A DNA stretch of 64,000 bases, taken from Parambassis ranga (lineage: Eukaryota > Chordata > Actinopteri > Ambassidae). The notes beneath the pieces were generated by a model. That model was not told the DNA's origin and made no database searches. It saw nothing but the letters and a program-made list of their open reading frames with translations. How positions within the stretch are numbered: position 1 is the first letter of the stretch; each line of letters starts with the position of its first letter. The stretch is from assembly GCF_900634625.1 (NCBI RefSeq), contig NC_041022.1, positions 21,839,271 to 21,903,270 of the forward strand, read 5' to 3'. Both the position numbers and the translations under genes were made by a program. Shown here piece by piece: positions 10,458 through 21,689 of the stretch.

Positions 10458-12644
10458 TTGATAAAGCCAAACAGCTGCCTCCAGACAGCGCCAAAGCAAA
10501 ACAAATAACAAACAAGGTGATGGAGTTCATCGCTTTAGATGACCAGCCTTTCTCTGTAGTGGAGGACGTGGGATTTCGGGGTCTGATGAAGTTTATGGAG
10601 CCACGCTACGTGCTACCTTGCTGACGTCACTTTGCAGAGGTCTGTCTCCCCGAAATCCACAACATTGTGGCCACACACATTCATGAACTACTGGCTCGTG
10701 ACATCGCTGCGATCAGTTTTACCACTGATATATGGAGTTCCGATGTAAGCCCTGTGAGCATGCTTAGCCTCACGGCACAGTGGATTGACAAGGACTTCAA
10801 CTTGATAAAGGCAGTGTTACACTCCCAGGAGTTTAAAGGTACCCACTCAGCATCTGCCATCTTGGAAGCATTTGAGAAAATGTTCCAGACGTGGAAAATC
10901 GACAAAACCAGAGTGCATGCTGTCGTAAGAGATAATGCTAGGAATATGACGAAAGTTATGACGGACAGTGGTCTGGCTAGTTTTGGCTGCATGGCACACA
11001 CTCTGCAAAGTGGCAATTCATGACGGTGTTTTTAGCCAGTGCAGCATCACAGATGTCGTGGCTATTTGCCGAAAAATTGTAGGCCATTTTAAACACTCAC
11101 CCCTCGCCTATTCCCGTCTTCAGGCTGTGCAGATCCAGTTGGGAATGAAACCAAAAAGGCTCCAGCAAGATGTTTCCACTCGTTGGAACAGTACCTTTTA
11201 TATGATGGAGAGCTTGCTGGAACAAAAGCGCGCACTTGCTACATACGCCGCAGACTACGACCTCCCGGCCACTCTCAGTGCGCATCAGTGGCAATTAATT
11301 GAAAACTTTATAACACTCCTCTCCCCGTTTGAACAATTGACAAGAGAAGTTGGCTCATCAGAGGCATCAGCTGCTGACGTTATCCCCTCTGTGACCGCTC
11401 TGAGACGTGTTCTGAGTAAGCAGGCTGACACAGACCACAGCGTTAAAACAACAAAGGCCTCATTATTAGATGCTGTAAATAAACGCTTCGATCAAATCGA
11501 GAATGATCCAATGTTCTGCATTGCTACCTTATTGGATCCCAGATACAGGGATCGCTACTTTGATGAGGACGTTAAACAATGTGTACGAGCAATACTTGAC
11601 GCGCACCTGTTGCCTGCTGCCGGTGCCGAGGATGGCATACGCGATGGAGAGAGCGCATATCACCCACAGCTCAAGAGGCAACGAGCCGACGGAGGGGCAT
11701 CCCAGCATGATATGTTTGAGGAGATTCTGGAGGAAAACGGACCAGAGAGGCCAAGTACTTCTGTATCTCAACAACTGGATATTTTCTTGGCAGAGACCCC
11801 TATTCCCAGAAGCGAGACTGCACTCGGCTATTGGAGAAATAACCACCTGCGCTTTCCAGAAGTGGCACAAATGGCACGCAGATACCTTTGTGCGCATGGA
11901 GAGTGAGCGCTTATTCAGTTTTGTGTCTCATGTCTTGGATGAAAAGAGAAATAGACTTTGCTGCGACAAGGCAGAGATGCTTATCTTTGTAAAGTAAAAC
12001 ATGCATCTTACTAAAAAGTAGGCGAGAGACACAGCAGGTGACTTATGTTCAGAAAAGGAAGTCCGTTGTATGGGACTGTTTTTTGTTTTATAAAGATGCC
12101 CCACGTTCCAGCCTGTGAGTTCTGAAACACTGTAATGTTTTAATATGAGAAGTACACAAGGTGAAAGGTAGCCCTATTCATGTTTGCATTTTGTATTGTA
12201 TGAAGAACATAATTTATTTTATTTCCCACTTATTTTTTTTGCATTTTTATTTATACTTGATGTGTTTTTATTTTTTGCAAAAATATTTTTATTGGGCCAT
12301 AAAAAAATCTTCTCATTGAGTAAGTTTTTGTTTATCAGGATAAAACCACATTTTGTTGGGCAATTCAAGTACAATTTATTCATTGATTAGGTAGCAGTCC
12401 AAGAGGGTTTTTGAAAGTAATTTTTAAGAAAAGAATTTACATGTGAATTAAGGTTAATCTTAATCTTAAATGTCAATTAAAAAGCGACGTTAAAGGTTGT
12501 TTCATAAATTTGTCTGAATTTGTGCTCATTCAAGGATAGTATGAGTTGAAAGACTTGTATGTTTCTGTGCACAAAAGAAGGAGTAAATAACAAAAAGAAA
12601 AAACATCGGCATCGGCCCAGAATTTCACAATCGGTGCATCCCTA
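10458..12644 (+). mobile_element. hAT element, copy 1 (left end deleted)
   Basis: Right part of a hAT transposon. The right end reads CAATCGGTGCATCCCTA and is followed by GTGTGAAT, the same 8-base target duplication seen at the complete copy (39885-42452). The left terminal repeat, the BED finger region and about 0.4 kb of adjoining host DNA are gone: the sequence jumps from the repeat block (CACACATAGATAG) straight into GATAAAGCCAAACAG of the transposase. It lies immediately upstream of Ig2. Confidence 0.85.
10502..11997 (+). pseudogene. hAT transposase remnant, copy 1
   Basis: The reading frame runs through the hAT catalytic core: ISFTTDIWSSDVSPVS (first aspartate region), HAVVRDNARNM (second), then, after a frameshift near 11010, RLQQDVSTRWNSTFYMM, and after another near 11890 the C-terminal dimerisation motif ESERLFSFVSHVLDEKR. 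An early TGA at 10621-10623 replaces the serine-arginine found in copy 2. Both copies share the HTLQ frameshift, so the element was dead before the segment was duplicated. Confidence 0.85.
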
Positions 12645-12652
12645 GTGTGAAT
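12645..12652. repeat. hAT target-site duplication, right side (GTGTGAAT)
   Basis: Eight bases after the right terminus of hAT copy 1, identical to both flanks of copy 2 (39877-39884 and 42453-42460). This places both copies at one ancestral insertion site, upstream of the Ig signal exon. Confidence 0.8.
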
Positions 12653-14326
12653 CAGGAAGGAAGTGAAGGTTTGAAGGCAGTCTGCTAACTACAGTCCTCT
12701 GAGCTCTCTTGTTCATTAGATGCTGCTCACTTTAAACCCTGGAAGATTTTTCTTGAAGGCAGCAGCTAAAACAACCACTTGCACAATTAACTGAAAGTAA
12801 AGGACGACAACAGCCATGTTACTGGCTGAAGCTGGATGTGTGTTCATGGGAATCATCCTGTGCATCTCAGGTATGAGTTATGTTTTTATATCTTATGTAA
12901 AATAAGTAACTCAGAGAACTGAAATGGTTTTAGTGAAATGTAGGAGGAAACATCAGAAATACACAAGTATGACTTGTAACAATCAGCTTTTAAAATGCAA
13001 TAATGTTCAGATGTTTGCTAACAAAAGTTTCTGTTGAAGGGATGAATGGAGAAGAAAGAACAATCTGTGCTTTAAAAGGTTCTTCAGTGGATCTGTCCTG
13101 CTCAGCTCGACATCCCACAGACAGCATGAAATGGTACACTCGGAACAAAGATTTTGATTGGAGGAAGTTATCCACCATTACTCATCTAACATACAACATG
13201 TCTGAACACTCACACACTCTGACCATCAATGATCTGAGAGAAACTGATGCTAACTACTACTGCTGTGAGGATGAGAAGCCAGCGCTCTGCTCTAATACAG
13301 AAATTAATCTCATTGTTTCAGGTAGATTGGCTGTTGATAAATATATCTTTAAGAATCAGTATATACGACACATGACATTTTAAATGTAAACAGCAATTCC
13401 TCAGACCTGCAGGTAAAGGTGTTTCCCACCACTGAGGGACAGACAGTAACACTGATGTGCAGCACCAGCTGTCCTCTGACTGAAAAGCCTGCAGCCTACA
13501 TCTGGTACAAGAACAGAGAGTTCCTCTATGAGGACTGGTCTCCCTGGTACCAAGAGCTGGTCAGCAGTGAGGAAGCAGTCAGATACTCCTGTGCTATCAA
13601 AGGCTACGAGGACCTCAGAGCCCCTGAAGTCTCAGTGGGTGAGTAACCAGGGACGTCTCCTCCTCATGTTACAAATGCTCTGATTAATACACCAATACTG
13701 AACCTCTTCTTTGTGCTGATTCAGATTCTGTCACAGAGACCTGCTTCACTGTGACCTATGCTGGAGGGAGGATGTGTTCTTATACCCAGACATCAGTGAA
13801 TGAGTCCTGCTCCATCACACATCCCGCAGGTTAGTTAGTTTGTTTTTATCATTGATCATGACATATGTGTTTTGACATTTTAGTCAGATATTTCTTTATA
13901 TACTGACTTGTTAATTATAACCTAAGTTAAATGTATGTATCATCTTCCAACAGAAGTACAGGTTCAAAGGATTTCTACTTATCAGTCATCAGTTCAACTG
14001 ACCTGTAACACCAGCTGTCCAATGACTGTCAGTCAAACTGGCTTTACATGGTGGTCCCACAATACAAAGTCAGACACACAAGACCGTCAGTATTCAGTTT
14101 ACATATACTCTGCTGACAGGTTCTCCTGTGCTGTAAAAGGCCTCGAACATCTGCAGTCTCCTGAAGTCTGTGAGTATGAACCAATCAATGCTCTGACTTA
14201 CAGAATGACACATGAAAACACACAGAGGGCTGTTAAGAAATATGATGGTCTGAATAATGAGGCATTATACTGCATACAAATACAATTAGTGGATTATTAG
14301 CGGGACTTGAATGAATCTGGGATAAA

Positions 14327-15478
14327 GGCCTATAGTCGAACCTCGGATTAAGGAGGAGCAATGTGGTTTTCGTCCTGGCCGCGGAACGCTGGACCAGCTC
14401 TATACCCTCCGCAGGGTGCTGGAGCCGAACCAGTCCACATGTGTTTTGTGGACTTGGAGAAGGCGTTCGACCGTGTCCCTCGCGGCATCTTGTGGGAGGT
14501 GCTCTGGGAGTATGGGGTCCGTGGCCCTCTGCTGAGGGCTGTTAGGTCCCTGTATGGCCGGAGCAGGAGTTTGGTTCGCATTGCCGGCAGCAAGTCAGAC
14601 CTGTTCCCAGTGCATGTTGGACTCCGGCAGGGCTGCCCTTTGTCACCGGTTCTGTTCATAATTTTTATGGACAGAATTTCTAGGCACAGCGAGGGACCGG
14701 AGGGGATCTGGTTCGGGAACCATAGGATTTCATCTCTGCTTTTTGCAGATGATGTTGTACTGTTGGCTTCATCGAGCCGGGACCTCCAGTGTGCACTGGG
14801 ACAGTTTGCAGCCGAGTGTGAAGCGGCTGGGATGAGAATCAGCACCTCCAAGTCTGAGGCCATGGTTCTCGACCGGAAAAAGGTAGTTTGTCCTCTCTGG
14901 GTGGGAGGAGAGCTCCTGCCCCAAGTGGAGGAGTTTGTGTATCTCGGGGTCTCGTTCACGAGTGAGGGAAAAATGGAGCGGGAGATTGACAGACGGATCG
15001 GTGCAGCTTCCGCAGTAATGCGGTCGCTGTACCGGTCTGTTGTGGTGAAGAAGGAGCTTCGCCTTCCGGCTCAGCTCTCGATTTACCGGTCAATCTACGT
15101 TCCTACCCTCACCTATGGTCATGAGCTTTGGGTAGTGACCGAAAGAATGAGATCGCAAATACAGGCGGCTGAAATGAGTTTCCTTCGAAGGGTGGCTGGG
15201 CGCTCCCTTAGAGATAGGGTGAGAAGCTCAGTCACCCGAGAGGAGCTCGGAGTAGAGCCGCTGCTCCTCCACATCGAGAGGAGCCAGCTGAGGTGGCTCG
15301 GGCATCTGGTTCGGATGCCTCCTGGACGCCTCCCTGGGGAGGTGTTCCGGGCATGTCCCACTGGGAGGAGGCCCCGGGGAAGACCCAGGACGCGGTGGAG
15401 AGACTATGTCTCTCGGCTGGCCTGGGAACGACCCGGCCCCGGATAAGCGGTGGAAGATGGATGGATGGATGGATGGAT
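14327..15478 (+). mobile_element. RTE/Rex3-like non-LTR retrotransposon, 5'-truncated
   Basis: Inserted in the Ig2 intron. The 3' end is a run of GGAT units (about 15456-15480), as in Rex3/RTE-type fish elements. An 8-base repeat GGGATAAA flanks it (14319-14326 and 15479-15486). The other Ig copies read GGGATAAA straight into CTTTTGACCACTAGG at this point, so the insertion is unique to Ig2 and post-dates the duplication. The 5' part, including the endonuclease, is missing. Confidence 0.85.
14361..15446 (+). CDS. Reverse transcriptase fragment of the RTE-like element
   Basis: A 361-codon open frame. It contains HMCFVDLEKAFDRVPRG (finger/palm start), LRQGCPLSPVLFIIFMD and the catalytic LLFADDVVLLAS box, followed by the C-terminal region typical of fish RTE elements (LRWLGHLVRMPPGRLPGEVF, GRRPRGRPRTRWRDYV). 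The N-terminal part is out of frame before the HMCFVDL start, and about 0.1 kb is missing near the end (WERP running directly into the tail). It is a partial coding region that cannot support retrotransposition by itself. Confidence 0.85.
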   Translation: MWFSSWPRNAGPALYPPQGAGAEPVHMCFVDLEKAFDRVPRGILWEVLWEYGVRGPLLRAVRSLYGRSRSLVRIAGSKSDLFPVHVGLRQGCPLSPVLFIIFMDRISRHSEGPEGIWFGNHRISSLLFADDVVLLASSSRDLQCALGQFAAECEAAGMRISTSKSEAMVLDRKKVVCPLWVGGELLPQVEEFVYLGVSFTSEGKMEREIDRRIGAASAVMRSLYRSVVVKKELRLPAQLSIYRSIYVPTLTYGHELWVVTERMRSQIQAAEMSFLRRVAGRSLRDRVRSSVTREELGVEPLLLHIERSQLRWLGHLVRMPPGRLPGEVFRACPTGRRPRGRPRTRWRDYVSRLAWERPGPG

Positions 15479-17331
15479 GGGATAAAACTTTTGATCACTA
15501 GGTGTCACTGAGAGTTTAACATTCTGTTACAGTATAAACTAAATATCAAAGTTAAAACAAACTAAAGTCATAACTGTATGACTACATATTTGTGAACATA
15601 TGTAAACTGTGTTCATCATGTTCTGTTGAAGTGAACAGTAAACTACTGTTAGTGTTTTCTGTATTTCAGGTGTGGCTAGGAGCTGCTGGAGTGTGAACAT
15701 GTCAGGCGGAGAATCTGTGCTCTGCAAGGCTCCTCAGTCAACATCACTAGTCAATACTCATATCCACACCGACCACTGTCAAAATCATGGAATAGAACAA
15801 AAATACGAGGTAGGCAGGACGAGGCTGAGCAGGTGACTGAGGATGCAGGTCGTGTGGAGTATCATGACAACATGAGAAATCAACACAACCTGACAATCAA
15901 GAACCTGACGGAGGCTGACTCAGCAGAATATTCACTCACAATTCAGAAACATGGAGGAAGAAGGAAACTGTCTCATTTTCCTGGAGTCACTTTGGTCGTC
16001 ACAGGTAACTCAGAGCATTAAATAACTTGTAACAGTGCTGATGTTACCACAGTGTCTTTGTCCTGCTTTGACTAAACAATGGGACCAAAAATGACCAACT
16101 GATCACAGCCTTAGTTTGTTTGTCTCTGGATGCACTTCATAACATGAACATCAACACAAAGCCTGTTTGCACTGCAGCAGTAAGAAAGAGACACTGACTG
16201 ACTCTCACCATGTTTCAGGTGTCAGAGTGCAGCTGCATCCTGCAGTGGTGACAGAGGGACAGACAGTCAGACTGACCTGCAGCACCAGCTGTCCTCTGAC
16301 TGACACAGCCTACATTTGGTACTTCAACAGTCGACCTCTGAACCTGTCACACAGCCAAAACAAACACCTGCTTCTAGATCCAGTCAGCAGCCAGCATGCA
16401 GGAAGATACTACTGTTCAGTCCGAAAAGGCACCAAAAGCATCAGAGCCAATGAAAAGACTCTCACTGTTCAAAGTCTCACAGGCAAATGGGAAGCAGCAG
16501 CAGCAGCAGGAGTTTCTGCAGCTCTCCTGGCTTTAATACTTGTCATGGTGCTCCTGTGGATCAGGTCAGTAACACTGTTCTGTGTTTTAGATAAATGATG
16601 TTCACACTTTGATTTTAAATCACTTCAACACATTTTTTTTTTGAAAAACAGAAAAAAGAGGGTTTCCAGTCAATCTTCAAGAACTGAAACATCAAACCAC
16701 TTAGAGCAGGTAAAATCCAGGATTTAAACAACCTTACAGAAGTAGAGTAACCTCACTCTTATTTGATCATCTGATCAGTTTCTCTTTAGACAGAATGATC
16801 ATTTATTGCTGAGCAGGACAGAAGTTACAGCAGTTTGTGATATTGCCTGTAGCTTTAAACTCATCCCCTACATGTGTTCCTGCTAAACTCCTCCATGATG
16901 TCTCTCAGGTTAACACAGCACAACTGTGTCATCTCTGTAGCCACTATCAGACATACTGTTGTTATATATTCACACGGTTTCATAGTATCAAAGTTGAGTG
17001 CTGCATTGAATCATTTTTAAACAATATTTTAGAGTAATACAGACTTTTGTCACGGATTGCAGCACTCAGACACAATGACACATCAAAAGCATCCAATAAA
17101 ACACTTATTATATATTTTCCACACACTGATCACTGTGTCTTGTTTCCTCAGCTGAATCCTGATCCCATGTATGAAAACGTGTCAGCTCAGGCAGCAGAGC
17201 AGGACGATCATCAGTACAGCAGACTCCACTTCCCTAAAAACCACACAGCTGATCTCTACTCCACCATCAGACCGCTGCCTTCTGATCAAGACAACAAAGG
17301 TTTAGAGTCTGTAACCTCTGAGTCTGATTAA

Positions 17332-19131
17332 GAAGTGGAAATTTGCTGGATACAACTAAGAGTTGTGTTTGTTTTCCAACAAAACAATATGTATCAGATA
17401 CTTCAACTCATTTGAAAGAAAACCCTTTGAAGTGTTTAACAAACTTGTCTTGTTAATATTGGATTCCTGCACTTTGAAACTGTCTGACTGTGTTATCTTA
17501 AAATGTTCATTCTGCTAATTTGTTTTGGTCTGAAATTTGTATTTGAAGCTTGTTAAAATCAACAACATACCAACGTTAACTCAAGAAGATTTTACATACT
17601 TGATGGACAACCTGGATTCTGAATGGGCCCTGTTAACCTGCTGATTATTATCAGTAAACCAGACTTGTGTGCTTTTGCTCCAACTCAGAGACTTATAGTT
17701 GTGACAGTGTCAGGTTTGAACTGTTTTACTGTCAACACAGTGTGGTTCTCTGCATGTGTTCTATGGTATTGACTTCACAGATATGTCTATGTGTTTCTTT
17801 TTTTTCCTCTGCCACAAAATAACCACAGACAGCTTCTGCTCTCACTCACTGTGCTTTTGCTCTAACTCAGAGATAGTTGTGACAGTGTCAGGTTTGTAAA
17901 ACTGTTTTACTGTCAGCAGCTTCTGCTCTCACTCCATAAACAGCAGCATGTGAAAATGCATTTATGCACCGTGTTTTGATGTAAAAGCGAATTTGATTGT
18001 ATGATTTATTTGCAAGTAGATGCTGCGTTCTGTGACGCGGTTGCTTGGGAGTCCCAGCTGTTTGGCTGGAGTGTCGTGTTGCCATGGAGACACAGAGCGG
18101 TTGTGTGGATGGCTGTGCTCTCTGCTTTAGTTGGAGCCGCTGAGTTAGTTACAGTGTTAACAGTTTATGTCTCACGCCTGATGCAGCATCGTGAGTATGT
18201 GACTTTGTTTTTATTTTATCTAATTAATCTTTGAATGGAATCACTTGCTATTGTTTTGTGCTTGTGTTTATATTTTGATCGAGTAATTCTATAACTGTGA
18301 TTGTCATACGTAGATACAGATGAGATGTGGATGTGCGATGTGATGTATTGTTCTGTTAATATTATAGGTTAAGGTTTATTAGACAAACAACGTTTAAATA
18401 TTATTTTATTCAGTTTTAGAAAATGCATATATTGAGTGTTAAAAATCATAGCGTTAATCAGTTGTATTTATCTGTTTCAGTTTTACACTTTCCTACTCCA
18501 ATAAACCTGTTAGACAAGAAGTCGTCTTAGAGTCTTGGAAAAAGGAAACGAGTTTAACTGGCCTGTCAAAAGTATAGCGGACATATACCGAGGACGGCAC
18601 ACACCGTTTAAAATGTAAGAAAGTTCAGAAGGTTCAGACACAGAAAATAATAAAGATCAGGTCAGCATGTCTCCCTTCATATTTTCCCACACCAGAAAAT
18701 AACCACAGCTAGTTTCTGCTCTAACCGTACAAAGTGCCACATGTAAAAACACATGCACCAATGAAGATGCAGTGTAAGAACATTTAAACTGCTTTATGTT
18801 CCACAAAAGCAACATGATACTGTGTCATACACAAGACCTTTGAGTAAAAATATGTCAAACAGCAGCAGCAACACACAAGTTTCACTAGAGGTCTCTCCTT
18901 TTTTCTAAATGTGATCATGAGGAAGGAAGTGATTGTGAGGTTGTTGGAGCCGCCTGTAGCTTGTCTACCAGAAACACTCACACTGATCAGCGGTCCATTC
19001 TGTCTTACCATGCTACTAACCTGCTGGAGAATCTGACCAATCATCCATTTCTGGATATTTGATACACACAAAACACTTTAATAGAGTCACATGAGCGGCT
19101 TTCTGATTAGAAGGTGAAGTCTACAACAGCC
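17332..19131. other. Intergenic DNA with imperfect internal repeats
   Basis: No gene is supported. Two stretches, about 17665-17735 and 17850-17925, repeat the string GTGACAGTGTCAGGTTTG with flanking CTTTTGCTC and CTCAGAGA. A third partial match (AAAATAACCACAG, TTTCTGCTCT) is near 18695-18725, so about 0.7 kb between them may be inserted DNA of unknown type. An open frame at 18001-18234 has hydrophobic stretches but no homologous copy elsewhere in the window. Confidence 0.4.
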
Positions 19132-19878
19132 ATGTTTTTGGCAGGAGCTGGATGTATATTTGTGGGTTTCATTCTGTGTTTCTCAGGTATGAATGATTTT
19201 TTTTTTCTTGTTTATTAACTACAATGAAGTATTAAGTAAAGACTGTAAGGTATTTCATCTGGACTGTGTGAGAGACAGAGCGAGCTGCAAAAAACGTCTA
19301 ACAGGAGATTCACTGTCAGCTTTAGTAACAAGATTTTCACTGTGTTTGCTTCACAAGCTCATGAAGAGACATTATAATCCTACAGTATCACTGACTAACT
19401 ACTGTTAAACAATCATGTCTTAAAATGGTATAAACCTGTCCAGATATTTTCTAATGAAATCTTCTATTAAAGGGGTTCATGGTGAACAAAACAGCATCTG
19501 TGCCTTAAAGGGTTCATCAGTGAATCTGACCTGCTCAGCTCAACATCCCACTTCCAACAAGAAATGGTACATTATGTACTCAGGTGGCTCTGAGACTGAG
19601 CTCTCTGCTCATGGAAGTCATGTAAAGTACAGAGTGTCAGAGGAGGATAACTTCACTCTGACAGTCAATGATCTAAGAGAGAATGATACTCACACTTACT
19701 GCTGCAAAGGACCTACGAGCACATCAGACACCTGTCAGCAACGTGGAATTTATCTCCGTGTTACAGGTACAGTGATTCAGACAAATGTGTGATGACTCTA
19801 AATATAAATATTATACACATGTTGTTTCTGTCAGACCTGCAGGTAAAGGTGTTTCCCACCACTGAGGGGCAGGCAGTA
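19132..19878 (+). pseudogene. CD22-like Ig receptor, copy IgD (truncated after the V exon)
   Basis: A divergent relative of the other Ig copies. Signal exon 19132-19186 (MFLAGAGCIFVGFILCFS), V-type exon 19473-19766 (SICALKGSSVNLTCSAQHPT, WY, HTYCCKG), then the first about 44 bases of the C2 exon from 19835 (DLQVKVFPTTEGQ). At about 19878 the C2 exon breaks off and the sequence continues as DNA that normally precedes the protease (compare 26930 and 27305). The V domain is intact and differs clearly from Ig1-6, so it comes from a separate, older gene. No transmembrane segment remains. Confidence 0.75.
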
Positions 19879-21593
19879 TATTGTTATTTTTCATATGAGA
19901 CTTTCTTGGATGTTTTGTATCACATGTCAGATACAGCTGAATAAATGCTATAATGAAATATAATATTAAATAGCTCATATACTAAAAGGAATCCCAATCT
20001 CTTTGGGTTAAAGTGTGGAGTGATGTCATGTCCCCCATGGTCTGTGACATTTTGTTTTTTACTGTGATTGGTCACCGAATATAAGCAAATAACACAACTT
20101 ACTTTCTGTTGATGTGTTATAAAGTTTTATAATCCTAATTTAGATTAGAACTCAGATTAGCATTTTTTTGCTCACCCCATTGTTCCTGCTTCTCACTGTG
20201 TATCATAGGAATTAAAGCCATCTGTTCTTCAGTCCCCACACACTGAGGAGAACCAGACTGGTTCAGGTCAAACCCAACAAACAAATAAATGTGACTGCTG
20301 AATACTCAAGAAACAATTCAGTGTTTATGTAGTTCATGTCAGTGAGTCCATTTAAAATCTGCCATGATCTGTTACTGTAGCCCAAAGGAGCAGGGCGGGG
20401 GAGCATGTTGAGATGAAAGACGTTTGCTTATTCCAAGCATTGAATTTGACTGAATGTCTCAAACACTACAACATCACTGGCCTAAAACAATCTAAGTGTT
20501 AGTTTTAGCAGATACCATCTCACATTTTACAGATAAAAGATAACAGAGGCAAAGTTCAAACTGAGAGTGCAAGTGAAGAGGATCTATAATGGAAGGAGGA
20601 AAACACAAAGAAGAGCTCAGAAAATAAGAGAGGACTGTGGATGAGAGAGGTTAGCATCAGCCTGAAAAATGTGAAGCCTACTTTTAACCAGAACATAGAC
20701 ACATGTGTAACACATCTGTGTTCCCTCCCCTCCACGCTGTGTTTTCACCTACATTTTGAGTCTTCCTCGTTCTCTCCTCTCATCCTGTCATCTCTGCCCT
20801 CTGCTCTCCACCCACTCACTGTCCCTCTGGGGTCAGCCATATGCTGTGTACTGTACCTTCACATGATGATAATATGTGTTACTGTGTGTGTTCCTAAAGA
20901 TCAGTAAGATCTGAGCAATGATAAAACATGTGAGCAGGGAGCTGAATGATCTTTGAATCAGATTTATTAACCCGTGTATTTGTTTTCATTTTAAAATAAA
21001 CGTTTGGAGCTCTTAGCAGAGAACATGTTTCATTTCTTTGACATGACTGTGGTGCTACAGCTAGATCTGCATCATCTAACAGAGGGATGAAGGAGCAGCG
21101 TGTGGACGCTGTGTCTGAGGTAATGCTGATGAATCTGATCTGTCTTTCTACCATCTTCCACCAGCACCATCTATCTCACTTTGTTTTCCTCAGTGAACAG
21201 AGGCATCAGTGACCTGACACAACATTTGGATTCAGAACATAAACACATTTAGATCCAGATTTTTACCTCAGTAAAGGACCACCACAGTTACTGGATAACA
21301 TATTTAAGGCCAGGTCAAACATGTTGGGCAGAATATGACAATATGTCTTCTTCGTCTCCCAAGCAACCTGATCATGGGAGACTCAGATCTCCCATGTAAT
21401 TACAGCCCTATAGCCCCCACATACTGACCTCATTTTTCAAAAAACTAAATCCTAATTTTTCGCAATTTTCATTTTGCACAGATAAAATGAAGCTCTTAGC
21501 ACAAGTTCAATCAGGAAGACTGTTGTCTTCATCATAGTTTAAAGCACGTCATTCAACAATTATCTGCCTCCCTGATCTCTCCCTCTTCACCCC
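19879..21593. other. Rearranged intergenic DNA
   Basis: 19881-19947 matches 26930-26990 and 19948-20030 matches 27310-27400, both parts of the protease 3' flank, joined with about 0.3 kb missing. From about 20030 to 21593 I recognise no gene or element. Confidence 0.45.
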
Positions 21594-21611
21594 TATCTCT
21601 CTCTCTCCCTC

Positions 21612-21660
<49 letters not shown>

Positions 21661-21663
21661 CTC
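21594..21663. repeat. CT microsatellite
   Basis: A run of about 70 bases of CT dinucleotides with occasional CCCT interruptions. It sits just before the repeat block at 21690 and marks a junction not present in the other copies. Confidence 0.95.
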
Positions 21664-21689
21664 CCCCTCCTTAACCTCCCACTCTGGTC

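Larger units (their letters stand above)
12816..17331 (+). pseudogene. CD22-like Ig receptor, copy Ig2 (one frameshifted exon)
   Basis: Nine exons: signal 12816-12870 (MLLAEAGCVFMGIILCIS); V 13028-13321; C2 13405-13638; mini-exon 13725-13829; C2 13954-14169; V-like 15670-16004; C2 plus transmembrane 16219-16564 (CSTSCPLTDTAYIWY; helix AAGVSAALLALILVMVLLWI); tail 16652-16709 and 17152-17331. It totals 1823 bases: one base is missing in exon 15670-16004 (GTGAACATG against GTGAACTATG in Ig3 and Ig5), shifting the frame. Without that loss it would encode about 607 residues, or it works only if that phase 1-1 exon is skipped. The tail carries MYENV, QYSRL and LYSTI tyrosine motifs, which are ITIM-like but not canonical; YEN is a possible Grb2 site. 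An RTE element fills the intron before exon 6. The family role, by analogy, is an inhibitory leukocyte surface receptor. Confidence 0.8.

Noticed and set aside
10681..11897. Minus-strand frames within the hAT element
   Set aside because: They are shadows of the hAT transposase frame on the plus strand.
17990..18530. Possible solo LTR (AATAAA followed by an ACAAGAAGTCGTC segment)
   Set aside because: No matching direct repeat, target duplication or internal retroviral coding sequence could be found.
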